In this document: one piece after another, positions 41,391 to 49,697 of the stretch
Layout: each line of letters opens with the position of its first letter
How positions within the stretch are numbered: the stretch's first letter is position 1
NCBI GenBank assembly: GCA_023251875.1
Contig: JAHEXY010000005.1
Span: 62,001-126,000 of the forward strand
From: Bacteroidota bacterium
GTDB lineage: Bacteria; Bacteroidota; Bacteroidia; JAHEXY01
Direction: 5' to 3'
Length of the DNA: 64,000 nt
Notes under the pieces: model-generated
What the model was told of the DNA's origin: nothing
The model's input: only the letters and a program-made list of their open reading frames with translations
Databases searched by the model: none
Position numbers and translations under genes: made by a program

Positions 41391-42254
41391 ATGGCTGATA
41401 AAAAAACGGTTGATATTCCATTACCTTTTGGGGCAAGATTACTATTGTCGTTTGTGAAGTTTTCCGATAAATATTTTCCGCTTATTGCACAGCAAATTAT
41501 TTTAAGTCAATTTTATCATCCTATAAGGTTTACCCAAAATCAAAACTATCCTCCAATATTTAAACAAGCTAAAGAATTTGAACTAAGTATTAGCAAACAA
41601 AAGGTAATTGCTTATTCTTGGGGAAAAGGACCATTGGTTTTACTATGTCATGGATGGTCGGGCTGGGCCGGACAAATGGGAGAATTTGTTGAACCATTAC
41701 TTGCTAAAGGATTTAGAGTTGTTGCATTTGATGGCCCTGCTCATGGCAGATCATCCGGAAAACGAACTACCCAAATTGATTTTGTTGAATGTGTGCGAAA
41801 TATTGAAAAACGATATGGGCCTATTGTTGCCATGGTGGGCCATTCATTTGGAGGCGTATGTACACTTATGGCATTAAAAGAGGGTATTAAAATTCCTAAA
41901 GCAGTTATTATTGGAACTCCTGCTTCCTTACCTGAAATGATTGAGGAAACTCGAAAAAAATTCAATGTATCAGAAAAAACGATTTCAATTATTCCTCAAA
42001 ATATAAAACACAGAACAGGAAAAGACTACCACGAATTTTCTGCTGAGCATATTGCACAATTTGTAAATATTCCCATATTAGTAATTCATGATAAAGATGA
42101 TGTAGATGTAAGTTTTGAAAATGCACATACACTTTCAAACATTATCAAACAATCTTCGTTATTAATAACGAATGGCAAAGGCCATAGACGCATTTTGCGA
42201 GATAGTGAAGTAATACAAAAAGTAGTTGAATATGTTTCACAAATACCTAATTAG
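41391..42254 (+). CDS. Alpha/beta hydrolase
   Basis: 287 residues. 'LVLLCHGWSGWAGQMGEF' (oxyanion hole), the nucleophile elbow 'MVGHSFGG', acid 'LVIHDKDDVDV' and 'GKGHRRIL' (His) give a complete Ser-Asp-His set. There is no signal peptide, though the N-terminus 'FGARLLLSFVKFSDKYF' is amphipathic. The substrate is unknown. It is directly joined to rfbD, but a role in rhamnose metabolism is not implied by its sequence. Confidence 0.87.
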   Translation: MADKKTVDIPLPFGARLLLSFVKFSDKYFPLIAQQIILSQFYHPIRFTQNQNYPPIFKQAKEFELSISKQKVIAYSWGKGPLVLLCHGWSGWAGQMGEFVEPLLAKGFRVVAFDGPAHGRSSGKRTTQIDFVECVRNIEKRYGPIVAMVGHSFGGVCTLMALKEGIKIPKAVIIGTPASLPEMIEETRKKFNVSEKTISIIPQNIKHRTGKDYHEFSAEHIAQFVNIPILVIHDKDDVDVSFENAHTLSNIIKQSSLLITNGKGHRRILRDSEVIQKVVEYVSQIPN

Positions 42255-42318
42255 CCATGTGGCAAGGTTGTTTTTTAGTGTTTCTTTGTATATATTATTA
42301 ATTCCACTAATTTTTTGA

Positions 42319-43305
42319 ATGAAGTATTTACTACAATATATCCTTGGTTTCGCCTTCTTTTTTTGCATGCAATTGCATGCTCAAGATCCTCATTTCTCAC
42401 AATATTATGCAAATCCTATTTACCTCAATCCTGCATTTGCAGGGGCAGAGCGATGTCCAAGAGTAATTAGTAATTATCGCAATCAGTGGCCTAGTATAGC
42501 GGGTCAGTTTGCTACATCAAGCATTTCATACGATCAACATGTTAATTTTTTGCAAGGAGGAATAGGCTTACAAGTAATGAACGATATGGCCGGTGAAGCA
42601 ACATTAAGTACTACTAGTGTTAGTTTAATGTATGCTTATGTTTTAAATGTAAACCGTGTGTTTTCTATCCGAACCGGATTTCAAGCCGCCTTTACACAAA
42701 AAGTATTGGATGCCAGTAAACTTATTTTTGCTGATCAACTAAATGCATTAAAAGGCTTGATAGGCCCAACTTCTGAAACTCATATTGCCCAATCCGTAAT
42801 GTATTCCGATTTTTCAGCCGGTATGTTGGGCTACTCTAAAAATTTTTATGGAGGGGTGGCTGTTCATCATCTTACACAACCCAATGAAAGTCTTATTCAG
42901 GGTAGCACAAGCACTTTACCAATGAAAATTACAGTACATGCTGGTGGCATTATTCCTCTTAAAAAAATGAGTGAACGCACCACTTCATTATCTCCTAATA
43001 TTCTTTTTTATAAGCAAGGAGATTTTACCCAAATTAATGTAGGCTTGTATGCACTTACCCGCCCCTTAACCTATGGAATTTGGTACAGAACGGGCGTAAC
43101 GGGAAGTACAGAAAAACGAGATGCCATAATAGCTTTGGTAGGCATTAAACAGCCACGTTATTCGCTTGGTTTTAGTTACGATTTTACAATAAGCGATATT
43201 AGTATGGCCAGTGGGGGTTCATTAGAATTCTCAGGTTCTTATATTTTTCCATGCAAAGCACCTAAAACAAAAAAATATAGGGCCATGGAATGTCCTAAAT
43301 TTTAA
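42319..43305 (+). CDS. PorP/SprF family outer-membrane protein (tandem copy 1)
   Basis: 328 residues. The signal ends 'MQLHAQ', followed by 'DPHFSQYYANPIYLNPAFAG', 'YRNQWPSIAG' and 'SYDQHVNFLQGGIGLQVMND', the PorP/SprF signature. The C-terminal tail 'FPCKAPKTKKYRAMECPKF' extends past the barrel and is shared with the next gene. The middle differs from copy 2 ('QLNALKGLIGPTSETH' in place of 'GDMIDERYGFVYNTQE'). It is a T9SS accessory protein. Confidence 0.9.
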   Translation: MKYLLQYILGFAFFFCMQLHAQDPHFSQYYANPIYLNPAFAGAERCPRVISNYRNQWPSIAGQFATSSISYDQHVNFLQGGIGLQVMNDMAGEATLSTTSVSLMYAYVLNVNRVFSIRTGFQAAFTQKVLDASKLIFADQLNALKGLIGPTSETHIAQSVMYSDFSAGMLGYSKNFYGGVAVHHLTQPNESLIQGSTSTLPMKITVHAGGIIPLKKMSERTTSLSPNILFYKQGDFTQINVGLYALTRPLTYGIWYRTGVTGSTEKRDAIIALVGIKQPRYSLGFSYDFTISDISMASGGSLEFSGSYIFPCKAPKTKKYRAMECPKF

Positions 43306-43357
43306 TTGATATTTCGCAGTTCTGTTTTTTTGAAAATGTATTGTCTATTAATGACTT

Positions 43358-43391
43358 ATGTTTATTATTTTAGATAAACGATAATAAACAT
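43358..43391. repeat. AT-rich hairpin between tandem porP genes
   Basis: Arms ATGTTTATTAT (43358-43368) and ATAATAAACAT (43381-43391), 12-base loop. It lies in the 193-bp gap and may end the upstream transcript. Confidence 0.45.
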
Positions 43392-43498
43392 CTTATTTTG
43401 ATAAAAAAGTGTATTCGAATAATTATCAGAATCTTGCTATTTTAAATATAAATGATTTGGCGTAACTTTACGTATTAATTTTTAACACCCTACAGATT

Positions 43499-44455
43499 AT
43501 GACAAAACGTTTACTGTTTTGTACACTTTTAAGTGTAATAGGCTTTAAGAGCTTACTTGCCCAAGATCCGCATTTTACGCAATTCTATGCCAGTCCTCTT
43601 TACTTAAATCCTGCCTTTGCCGGGTCAGAAAGATGTCCACGATTTGTAATGAATTACCGTAACCAATGGCCTGCTATTACCGGTCAATTTGTTACCTATT
43701 CCATGTCGTATGACCAACATATTGATGCTATACAGGGCGGTATAGGTTTATTGGTAATGAACGACCGTGCAGGTGAGGCCACACTTAATACTACTAATGT
43801 TAGTTTAATTTATTCTTATCTGTTAAACGTAAATAGAAATTTCTCTATTAAGTTTGGAGCTGAGGCTACTTTAGCTCAAAAACATATTGATAAAAGTAAA
43901 TTAACTTTTGGCGATATGATTGATGAACGTTATGGTTTTGTATACAACACACAAGAAGCACTACCAACCGATACTAAAACATTTACCGATTTTTCTGCCG
44001 GTGTTTTAGGATATTCAAAATCATTTTATGCAGGTTTTGCTGCACATCACCTTACTCAACCCGATCAAGGTTTTATTGGTAATAGCACACTTCCGATGAA
44101 ATTTACAGGACATGCAGGAGCGGTTATTCCTATTGAAAAAAGTAATGGAGATGCCGGTTTATCAATATCTCCCAATGTTTTGTTTTATAAACAACAAGAT
44201 TTTTACCAATTTAATTTAGGTTTGTATGTTTCAAGGGGTGCACTTGTTGGTGGAGCTTGGTACCGTTTCGGAGATGCACTAAACGTTTTAGTAGGTTTGC
44301 AACAAAATACTTATAGATTAGGATTCAGTTATGATATTACTACGAGTAAACTTACCAATGCAACAGCAGGTTCAATAGAGTTTTCTGGGGCCTATATTTT
44401 TCCATGTAAACCAAAGAAAAAGAAATTTAGAGCTGTTAAATGCCCTTCTTTTTAA
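43499..44455 (+). CDS. PorP/SprF family outer-membrane protein (tandem copy 2)
   Basis: 318 residues, clearly paralogous to copy 1 along most of its length ('DPHFTQFYASPLYLNPAFAG', 'YRNQWPAITG', 'SYDQHIDAIQGGIGLLVMND', 'RAGEATLNTTNVSLIYSYLL'). The signal peptide ends 'KSLLAQ' and the tail is 'FPCKPKKKKFRAVKCPSF'. This copy keeps the typical 'GDMIDERYGFVYNTQE' loop lost in copy 1. The stop is 23 bp from that of the convergent CPBP gene. Confidence 0.9.
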   Translation: MTKRLLFCTLLSVIGFKSLLAQDPHFTQFYASPLYLNPAFAGSERCPRFVMNYRNQWPAITGQFVTYSMSYDQHIDAIQGGIGLLVMNDRAGEATLNTTNVSLIYSYLLNVNRNFSIKFGAEATLAQKHIDKSKLTFGDMIDERYGFVYNTQEALPTDTKTFTDFSAGVLGYSKSFYAGFAAHHLTQPDQGFIGNSTLPMKFTGHAGAVIPIEKSNGDAGLSISPNVLFYKQQDFYQFNLGLYVSRGALVGGAWYRFGDALNVLVGLQQNTYRLGFSYDITTSKLTNATAGSIEFSGAYIFPCKPKKKKFRAVKCPSF

Positions 44456-44478
44456 AATAAGGTTAGATGTTAAAAAAA

Positions 44479-45420
44479 TTACAAAGGCCCTTGCTCAATA
44501 GCGGGGGTTTTGTTTTTATATACCCAATATAAAAGTGCAGATACAATAATAATACTTGCTAAAACCCACAAATATTCATTTTCGGGTAATTGTGCATTCT
44601 CTATTTCAGCTGAAACAATGTTTCTTTGAACTAAATACGCCATTACTACTCCCATGCCATTATTAAGAAAATGAGCCCAAATGGTTATCCAGATAGAACC
44701 ACTCCAATACAACAAATAACCAAACATAGCGCCTAGTAACATTCTTGGCAAAAAGCCATAAAATTCAAAATGTATGGCACTAAATACAATGGCTGTTATC
44801 CAAATGCCAATATGAATATTTGTAGTGATTTTAATAAATAGCTTTTGTAAAACCCCTCTAAAAATAAGCTCTTCTCCAATAGCAGGCAAAAGCCCAATGA
44901 TAAATATATTTAACAATAAATCTGAAACGCTGTTTACTTTTAAAAACGCTTCGGTAAGGGTAGCTGCTTCAGCTTCTTTTTCTTTCATCCATTGTTCTAC
45001 GCCTTTCATTGATTCAGGCAAAACTAAATGCGAATTTATTTCGGCAGTAAAATTTATTATTGGCTGACTTAGAATAACAAGAAGAATAGTTGTAATCAGC
45101 AATGGCAACATTTTTTTACTTTTTCTAATGGATAGGTATGAAAAAACATCCGGGCTACTAAAATGGGCTAGTAATAAGGGTGGAATAATAAAAGATCCGA
45201 CTGAACTAATCAGTTGCATCATTTTAAGTAAAAATATACCATTGGGGTCGGAGATATTTGCTATTGATTGTAAGTTTGTAAATACATCCATTCCATAAAA
45301 CGGGATAAGCATTACAGTAAATAAAAAACTAGATAGGGCAAGGCATATGAAAAAGAGAACAAGCAAAATAAATAATTGATAGCTTGCTGATTTTTTCTCT
45401 ATAATGGATTTGTAAAACAT
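44479..45420 (-). CDS. CPBP-family intramembrane glutamic endopeptidase
   Basis: 313 residues with about eight hydrophobic segments. The active-site motif E183-E-x-x-x-R188 ('GEELIFRGVLQ') is followed by H217 ('FSAIHFEFYGFLPRMLLG') and H250 ('WAHFLNN'), the Abi/CAAX protease set. Relatives cleave CAAX proteins in eukaryotes and take part in bacteriocin self-protection or regulation in bacteria. No bacteriocin gene is visible next to it, so the role is undefined. Confidence 0.88.
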   Translation of the reverse strand: MFYKSIIEKKSASYQLFILLVLFFICLALSSFLFTVMLIPFYGMDVFTNLQSIANISDPNGIFLLKMMQLISSVGSFIIPPLLLAHFSSPDVFSYLSIRKSKKMLPLLITTILLVILSQPIINFTAEINSHLVLPESMKGVEQWMKEKEAEAATLTEAFLKVNSVSDLLLNIFIIGLLPAIGEELIFRGVLQKLFIKITTNIHIGIWITAIVFSAIHFEFYGFLPRMLLGAMFGYLLYWSGSIWITIWAHFLNNGMGVVMAYLVQRNIVSAEIENAQLPENEYLWVLASIIIVSALLYWVYKNKTPAIEQGPL

Positions 45421-45917
45421 TTTTTAGTATTGGTTGATGTTTATTTTTAATGAAAAAAGAATTAATAAATAAATTTGTTTTAAAAATACTAATAATACCT
45501 AAGGCTAAAATACTTAAATTTGAAACATGTAGTTTCGAATAGTGAATTATAAGAAACGAATAAAATTTTTGGGTCCGTAGTTCAACTGGATAGAATGACA
45601 GGTTTCGGCCCTGTTGGTTGGGGGTTCGAATCCCTCCGGGCTCACTTAATAATGCTTAAAGCTTGTATTTGATGTGAGCTGCTAGAGTTAATACCAATTC
45701 ATACATCGAACTCAGGTTATTTAATAATAACCCTCAATTATTTTTTACCGTTATCGACCCTATAAAGGATCCAAATAAAATTGTAAAAGGAGATTTATTT
45801 TGTAAAATGATATAGGACAGATTGGATTGTTGAGGGCTCTATTTATTTTGAAGACCTCTGGATAAAATAAAAGTAGAAGTAATTGCCAATCCCTACAATT
45901 TATAAAGAAAACCAGAA
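45421..45917. other. 497-bp intergenic region with tRNA-Arg
   Basis: It holds the tRNA at 45571-45644. The remaining 270 bp up to the response regulator stop shows no convincing gene; one frame is broken by three stops. I see no attachment-site repeat of the tRNA 3' end. Confidence 0.6.
45571..45644 (+). tRNA. tRNA-Arg (anticodon TCG)
   Basis: 74 nt. Acceptor GGGTCCG / CGGGCTC (two G-U pairs). D arm GTTC...GAAT. Anticodon stem ACAGG / CCTGT with loop TTTCGGC, anticodon TCG, reading CGA and probably other CGN codons. T arm with TTCGAAT loop. Discriminator A. CCA is not encoded. Confidence 0.95.
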
Positions 45918-46601
45918 TTAAAACTCAAACTTATATCCAATACCCTTATAGGTATGGATATATTGATCGCCCATTTTTTCTCTGAGTTTATTGATATGCA
46001 CATCAACCGTTCTGTTGCCAATAATAATGTTTTGTTCCCAAATGGTTTGCATAATCTCTTCCCGGGTAAAAACTTTTCCGGGCTTTGATATGAGGAGTGC
46101 TAATAGTTCAAATTCTTTTTTTCTTAAATCGATTTTATAATTTCCTTTTGTAACAGTATATTTTTCATAATCAATAGTTAATTCTTTAATAGTAAGTTTT
46201 TTTTGATTTTGAAATTCACTATTGCGTCTGCGAATCAATGCTTTTACTCTACTTAAAAAAATTCTGGGTTTAATGGGCTTTATAATATAATCATCTGCAC
46301 CAACATCAAATGCCGCAAGTTGAGAATAATCTTCGCTTCTTGCAGTAAGAAATGCAATAATTACATTTTGCAACTCAGGTATAGCTCTTAATTCACGACA
46401 AACTTCCACGCCATCCATTTCAGGCATCATGATATCTAAAATAATTAAATCCGGTTTTTCTTTTTTAGCAATTTCAATTGCCAGCAGTCCATTTTGAGCA
46501 GTAAACACTTGGTAATTTTCTTTTTTTAAGGTGTAGCTTAAAAATTCCAGAGCATCAGCTTCATCATCAACCAAAAGAATTTTAATCAAAGAATTTTCCA
46601 T
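45918..46601 (-). CDS. OmpR/PhoB-family response regulator
   Basis: 227 residues. The receiver domain (about 6-120) has D12, D13, phospho-acceptor D56 ('LDIMMPEMDG'), T86 and K109 ('IIKPIKP'). The C-terminal winged helix (about 130-227) is 'LRKKEFELLALLISKPGKVFTREEIMQTIW', 'GNRTVDVHINKLREKMG', ending 'TYKGIGYKFEF'. No histidine kinase gene is adjacent. It is divergent from a TonB receptor, across a 166-bp region with TTA triplets at 11-bp intervals, so it may control that receptor. Confidence 0.93.
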   Translation of the reverse strand: MENSLIKILLVDDEADALEFLSYTLKKENYQVFTAQNGLLAIEIAKKEKPDLIILDIMMPEMDGVEVCRELRAIPELQNVIIAFLTARSEDYSQLAAFDVGADDYIIKPIKPRIFLSRVKALIRRRNSEFQNQKKLTIKELTIDYEKYTVTKGNYKIDLRKKEFELLALLISKPGKVFTREEIMQTIWEQNIIIGNRTVDVHINKLREKMGDQYIHTYKGIGYKFEF

Positions 46602-46652
46602 TTGTTTTTAAAAAGTAATCACAAATTTAGTATGGATTTTAGCCTTCATGTG

Positions 46653-46685
46653 TTAATTAAAAATTAAGTTAGAGTTACGCTTAAT
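46653..46685. promoter_or_regulatory. Possible 11-bp direct-repeat operator
   Basis: TTA begins three consecutive 11-bp units (46653, 46664, 46675) between the divergent response regulator and TonB receptor genes. OmpR/PhoB-type regulators bind 11-bp direct repeats. The match is weak because only three bases recur per unit. Confidence 0.25.
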
Positions 46686-46767
46686 GCTACTCTCACGCAG
46701 TTTACATAGCGTTAATATTGCAGTAAAATAGAGGTAATGTTGTATGACGTTCTTTGCATAAAATATT

Positions 46768-49584
46768 TTGTTTATGTATAAATTTTTATCTGCGTTATTT
46801 ATAAGTCTCTTGATTTTTTCATTTTATTCCTATTCTCAAAATGGAAGAATATTCGGATCCGTTAAAGACAAATCCAATAATGAAACAGTTGTTGGAGCTA
46901 CTATACAAATAGAAGGAACTGCACTTGCTGCGGCAACTGATCTTGATGGGCATTATGAAATTGCTAATATTCCTATAGGCAAGTATAATTTAATAGTGAG
47001 TTATATATCCTATAATAAAAAAATTATTCAAGGTGTAATTGTTGAAGAAGGAAAACCAACAGCAATTGATGTTGTATTAGAAGAAAGTCAAACAGAATTA
47101 CAATCAGTAGAAGTAGTAGCAACATTAAATAGACAATCAGTAACGGAATTAATTTCATTGCAACAAAAAAGTCTGGTTTTATCGGATGGCATTTCAGGAG
47201 ATGCGATAAAAAGATCTCCCGATAAAAATACCAGTGATGTTTTAAAAAGAGTAAGTGGGGCAAGTATTCAGGATAATAAATTTGTTGTTATTCGTGGTTT
47301 ATCCGACAGGTACAATACAGCACTCATTAACGGAATGCCATTGCCTACTACAGAGCCTGACCGCAAAGCTTTTTCATTTGATATTTTTCCTGCAGCCATG
47401 TTGGATAATATGGTCATTTATAAAACAGCTTCGCCTGATCTTCCGGGTGATTTTGCAGGTGGTATTATTCAAATTAATACCAGAGACATTCCTGATGAAT
47501 CTTATTTTAGTTTTTCTGCAGGTACCGGATACAATACACAATCAACGTTCAATAATTTTTATTCTTATGATGGCGGAAAAAAAGATTGGATGGGAGTAGA
47601 TGATGGAACAAGGGCTATACCAACGGCTGTATCTCCTACAACTGAATTTAAAGCATTGCTCTCTTCAACCGAAACAAAATACGCTTCAAGCAGCCTGTTT
47701 TCAAATGATTGGAAAATTAATCTAGGACTTTCATCTCCGCTTTCACAAAATTATCAATTGTCATTCGGAAGCCATAGCAAAGTTTTTAAAAATGATTTTG
47801 GTGTTACGGGAACCCTGATGTATAGTAATGTAAGAAAAATGGTAGATATAGATAGAGGTGATTTTAATACCGATACATCTAGAATATATGCTTATAATGA
47901 TAAGCAATACAAAAAAACGGTTACTAATGGAGCGATGTTAAACTTTGCTTATAAAATTGGAGAAAAAAATAAACTTTCTTTTAAAAATATGTTAAGTATT
48001 AATGGAGAAGATGTAGTTGTAGAGAGAACCGGATTTGATAATGAAAATCTCCGTTATGTAAAAGCAACATCTATGCAGTTTACAAGCAATAGATTATTTT
48101 CAAGTCAATTGGCAGGAGAACATTTTATTTCTAAAGGAAATATTAAAATTAAATGGGGCGGAGAATATGCTAATTTATACAGAGATGTGCCTGATTTAAG
48201 AAGAATGTATTATACAGAAAATATTGATGACAGTGTTTATTATGCTTATGTTCCTTCGGGGTCCCCTTCTCCCAATTATGCCGGAAAATATTATGCAACA
48301 TTAAATGAAAATTTATATGCATACAATGGAGATATTACTATTCCCTTTACAATAAAAAATGCAAAGCAATCTATAAAAATAGGAGCGAGTGATCTCATTA
48401 AATACAGACAATTTGATGCAAGAGTATTTGGCTATGTAATTGCCAATACTTCTAAATTTGATTGGGATTTATTAAGCTACGGACAAGATTCTATTTTTAA
48501 TCCCAATACTATTTCAGTAAACGGATTTCAAATAAAAGAATCGACCAATCCCAGTGATTCTTATGATGCCAATTCTCATTTGTTTTCAACATACATCATG
48601 TTTGATAATAAATTATTTAAAAAATTACGAATGGCTTGGGGCTTGCGTTTAGAAAAATTCAATCAGCAATTGCATTCCATCACTTATGGTGGAGATACGG
48701 TTACTATAGATACAACTTATATTGATCTTTTACCTTCTGCAAATTTTACTTTTGCATTAAATGAAAAAAGCAATTTTAGATTTTCTGTTTCAAGAACAGT
48801 TGCAAGACCGGAGTTTAGAGAATTAGCCCCATTTTCATTTTATGATTTTAATACTTCTTCTGCAGTGTATGGTAATGATACTTTGGTAAGAACAAACATC
48901 AGCAATTTTGATATTCGTTACGAAATTTATCCGGGATCTAATCAATTGTTTTCTTTAACTACTTTTTACAAAGATTTTAGAAATCCTATTGAGCAAATAG
49001 TAGATGCATCATCAGGTGCAGGTTCAAGAATATTTACTTATCAAAATGTAACACAAGCTCATAATTATGGCGTGGAACTTGAATACCGAGTAAAACTGGG
49101 ATGTATTGATTCTTTAATTCATTGGAAACAGTTTGATAATTTAACTTGGTTTACTAATTTTTCTTATATCTATTCTAAAGTAGATTTGTCACATGTTGCA
49201 TCAGCTACCGGAGCTGAAGATGCTAGATCATTGCAAGGGCAATCGCCCTACATTATTAATACAGGACTACAGTATACTGAGCCTAAAATAGGATTGAACA
49301 TAAGTTTGTTATTTAATAGGATTGGTAGGAGAATATCACAAGTGGGTTCAAATGGCTATTTAGATATTTATGAAGCACCAAGAAGTTTATTTGATATTCA
49401 AATTGCAAAACGCGTTTTTAAAAATGGTGAAATAAAATTTACTGCTGCTGATATATTAAATCAATCCATTACTTTTTATCAAGATCAAAATAAATCAGGA
49501 AAATTTGAAAAGGAAAATGATACCGAAATTACCAATATGAAATTGGGATCAAATTATTCGATCAGTTTATCTTATAAATTTTAA
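46768..49584 (+). CDS. TonB-dependent receptor with carboxypeptidase-regulatory-like domain
   Basis: 938 residues (M3 at 46774 is an alternative start). Signal 'FSFYSYSQ'. The regulatory-like domain is about 25-110 ('GRIFGSVKDKSNNETVVGATIQIEG', 'ATDLDGHYEIANIPIGKYNLIVSY'). The plug has 'DVLKRVSGASIQDNKFVVIRGLSDRYNTALINGMPLP' and 'PGDFAGGIIQINTRD'. The barrel ends 'SNYSISLSYKF'. It is divergent from a PhoB-type response regulator and followed by a T9SS cargo gene. No SusD gene, so the ligand is probably not a typical glycan. Confidence 0.92.
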   Translation: MFMYKFLSALFISLLIFSFYSYSQNGRIFGSVKDKSNNETVVGATIQIEGTALAAATDLDGHYEIANIPIGKYNLIVSYISYNKKIIQGVIVEEGKPTAIDVVLEESQTELQSVEVVATLNRQSVTELISLQQKSLVLSDGISGDAIKRSPDKNTSDVLKRVSGASIQDNKFVVIRGLSDRYNTALINGMPLPTTEPDRKAFSFDIFPAAMLDNMVIYKTASPDLPGDFAGGIIQINTRDIPDESYFSFSAGTGYNTQSTFNNFYSYDGGKKDWMGVDDGTRAIPTAVSPTTEFKALLSSTETKYASSSLFSNDWKINLGLSSPLSQNYQLSFGSHSKVFKNDFGVTGTLMYSNVRKMVDIDRGDFNTDTSRIYAYNDKQYKKTVTNGAMLNFAYKIGEKNKLSFKNMLSINGEDVVVERTGFDNENLRYVKATSMQFTSNRLFSSQLAGEHFISKGNIKIKWGGEYANLYRDVPDLRRMYYTENIDDSVYYAYVPSGSPSPNYAGKYYATLNENLYAYNGDITIPFTIKNAKQSIKIGASDLIKYRQFDARVFGYVIANTSKFDWDLLSYGQDSIFNPNTISVNGFQIKESTNPSDSYDANSHLFSTYIMFDNKLFKKLRMAWGLRLEKFNQQLHSITYGGDTVTIDTTYIDLLPSANFTFALNEKSNFRFSVSRTVARPEFRELAPFSFYDFNTSSAVYGNDTLVRTNISNFDIRYEIYPGSNQLFSLTTFYKDFRNPIEQIVDASSGAGSRIFTYQNVTQAHNYGVELEYRVKLGCIDSLIHWKQFDNLTWFTNFSYIYSKVDLSHVASATGAEDARSLQGQSPYIINTGLQYTEPKIGLNISLLFNRIGRRISQVGSNGYLDIYEAPRSLFDIQIAKRVFKNGEIKFTAADILNQSITFYQDQNKSGKFEKENDTEITNMKLGSNYSISLSYKF

Positions 49585-49593
49585 TTGCTCCAC

Positions 49594-49626
49594 TTAACAT
49601 ACAACTAACATACTGTTGATTTAAAC
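49594..49626 (+). promoter_or_regulatory. 11-bp direct repeat upstream of the T9SS cargo gene
   Basis: TTAACATACAA and CTAACATACTG are adjacent 11-mers identical at 8 of 11 positions (shared TAACATAC), with a weaker third unit TTGATTTAAAC. This is the geometry used by PhoB-type regulators, one of which is encoded nearby. A TACTTTTG box follows at 49664-49671. Confidence 0.4.
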
Positions 49627-49663
49627 GTAATCTCAGGATAATATAAACCTAATCTTTGGATAC

Positions 49664-49671
49664 TACTTTTG
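49664..49671 (+). promoter_or_regulatory. -7 box (TACTTTTG) of the T9SS cargo gene
   Basis: TACTTTTG fits TAnnTTTG and lies 26 bp before the ATG at 49698. No -33 TTTG is found at the standard distance, as would suit an activator-dependent promoter served by the repeats at 49594-49626. Confidence 0.4.
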
Positions 49672-49697
49672 AGCAAATAAAAAATTAAAAAAAATCT

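Noticed and set aside
45715-45905. Possible decayed gene fragment between tRNA-Arg and the response regulator
   Set aside because: One plus-strand frame reads like protein for about 30 codons and again near its end, but it has three in-frame stops and no family I can recognise. At this base composition such runs occur by chance.
45571-45917. tRNA-Arg as an integration site for a mobile element
   Set aside because: No integrase gene and no repeat of the tRNA 3' end were seen on either side within the window.
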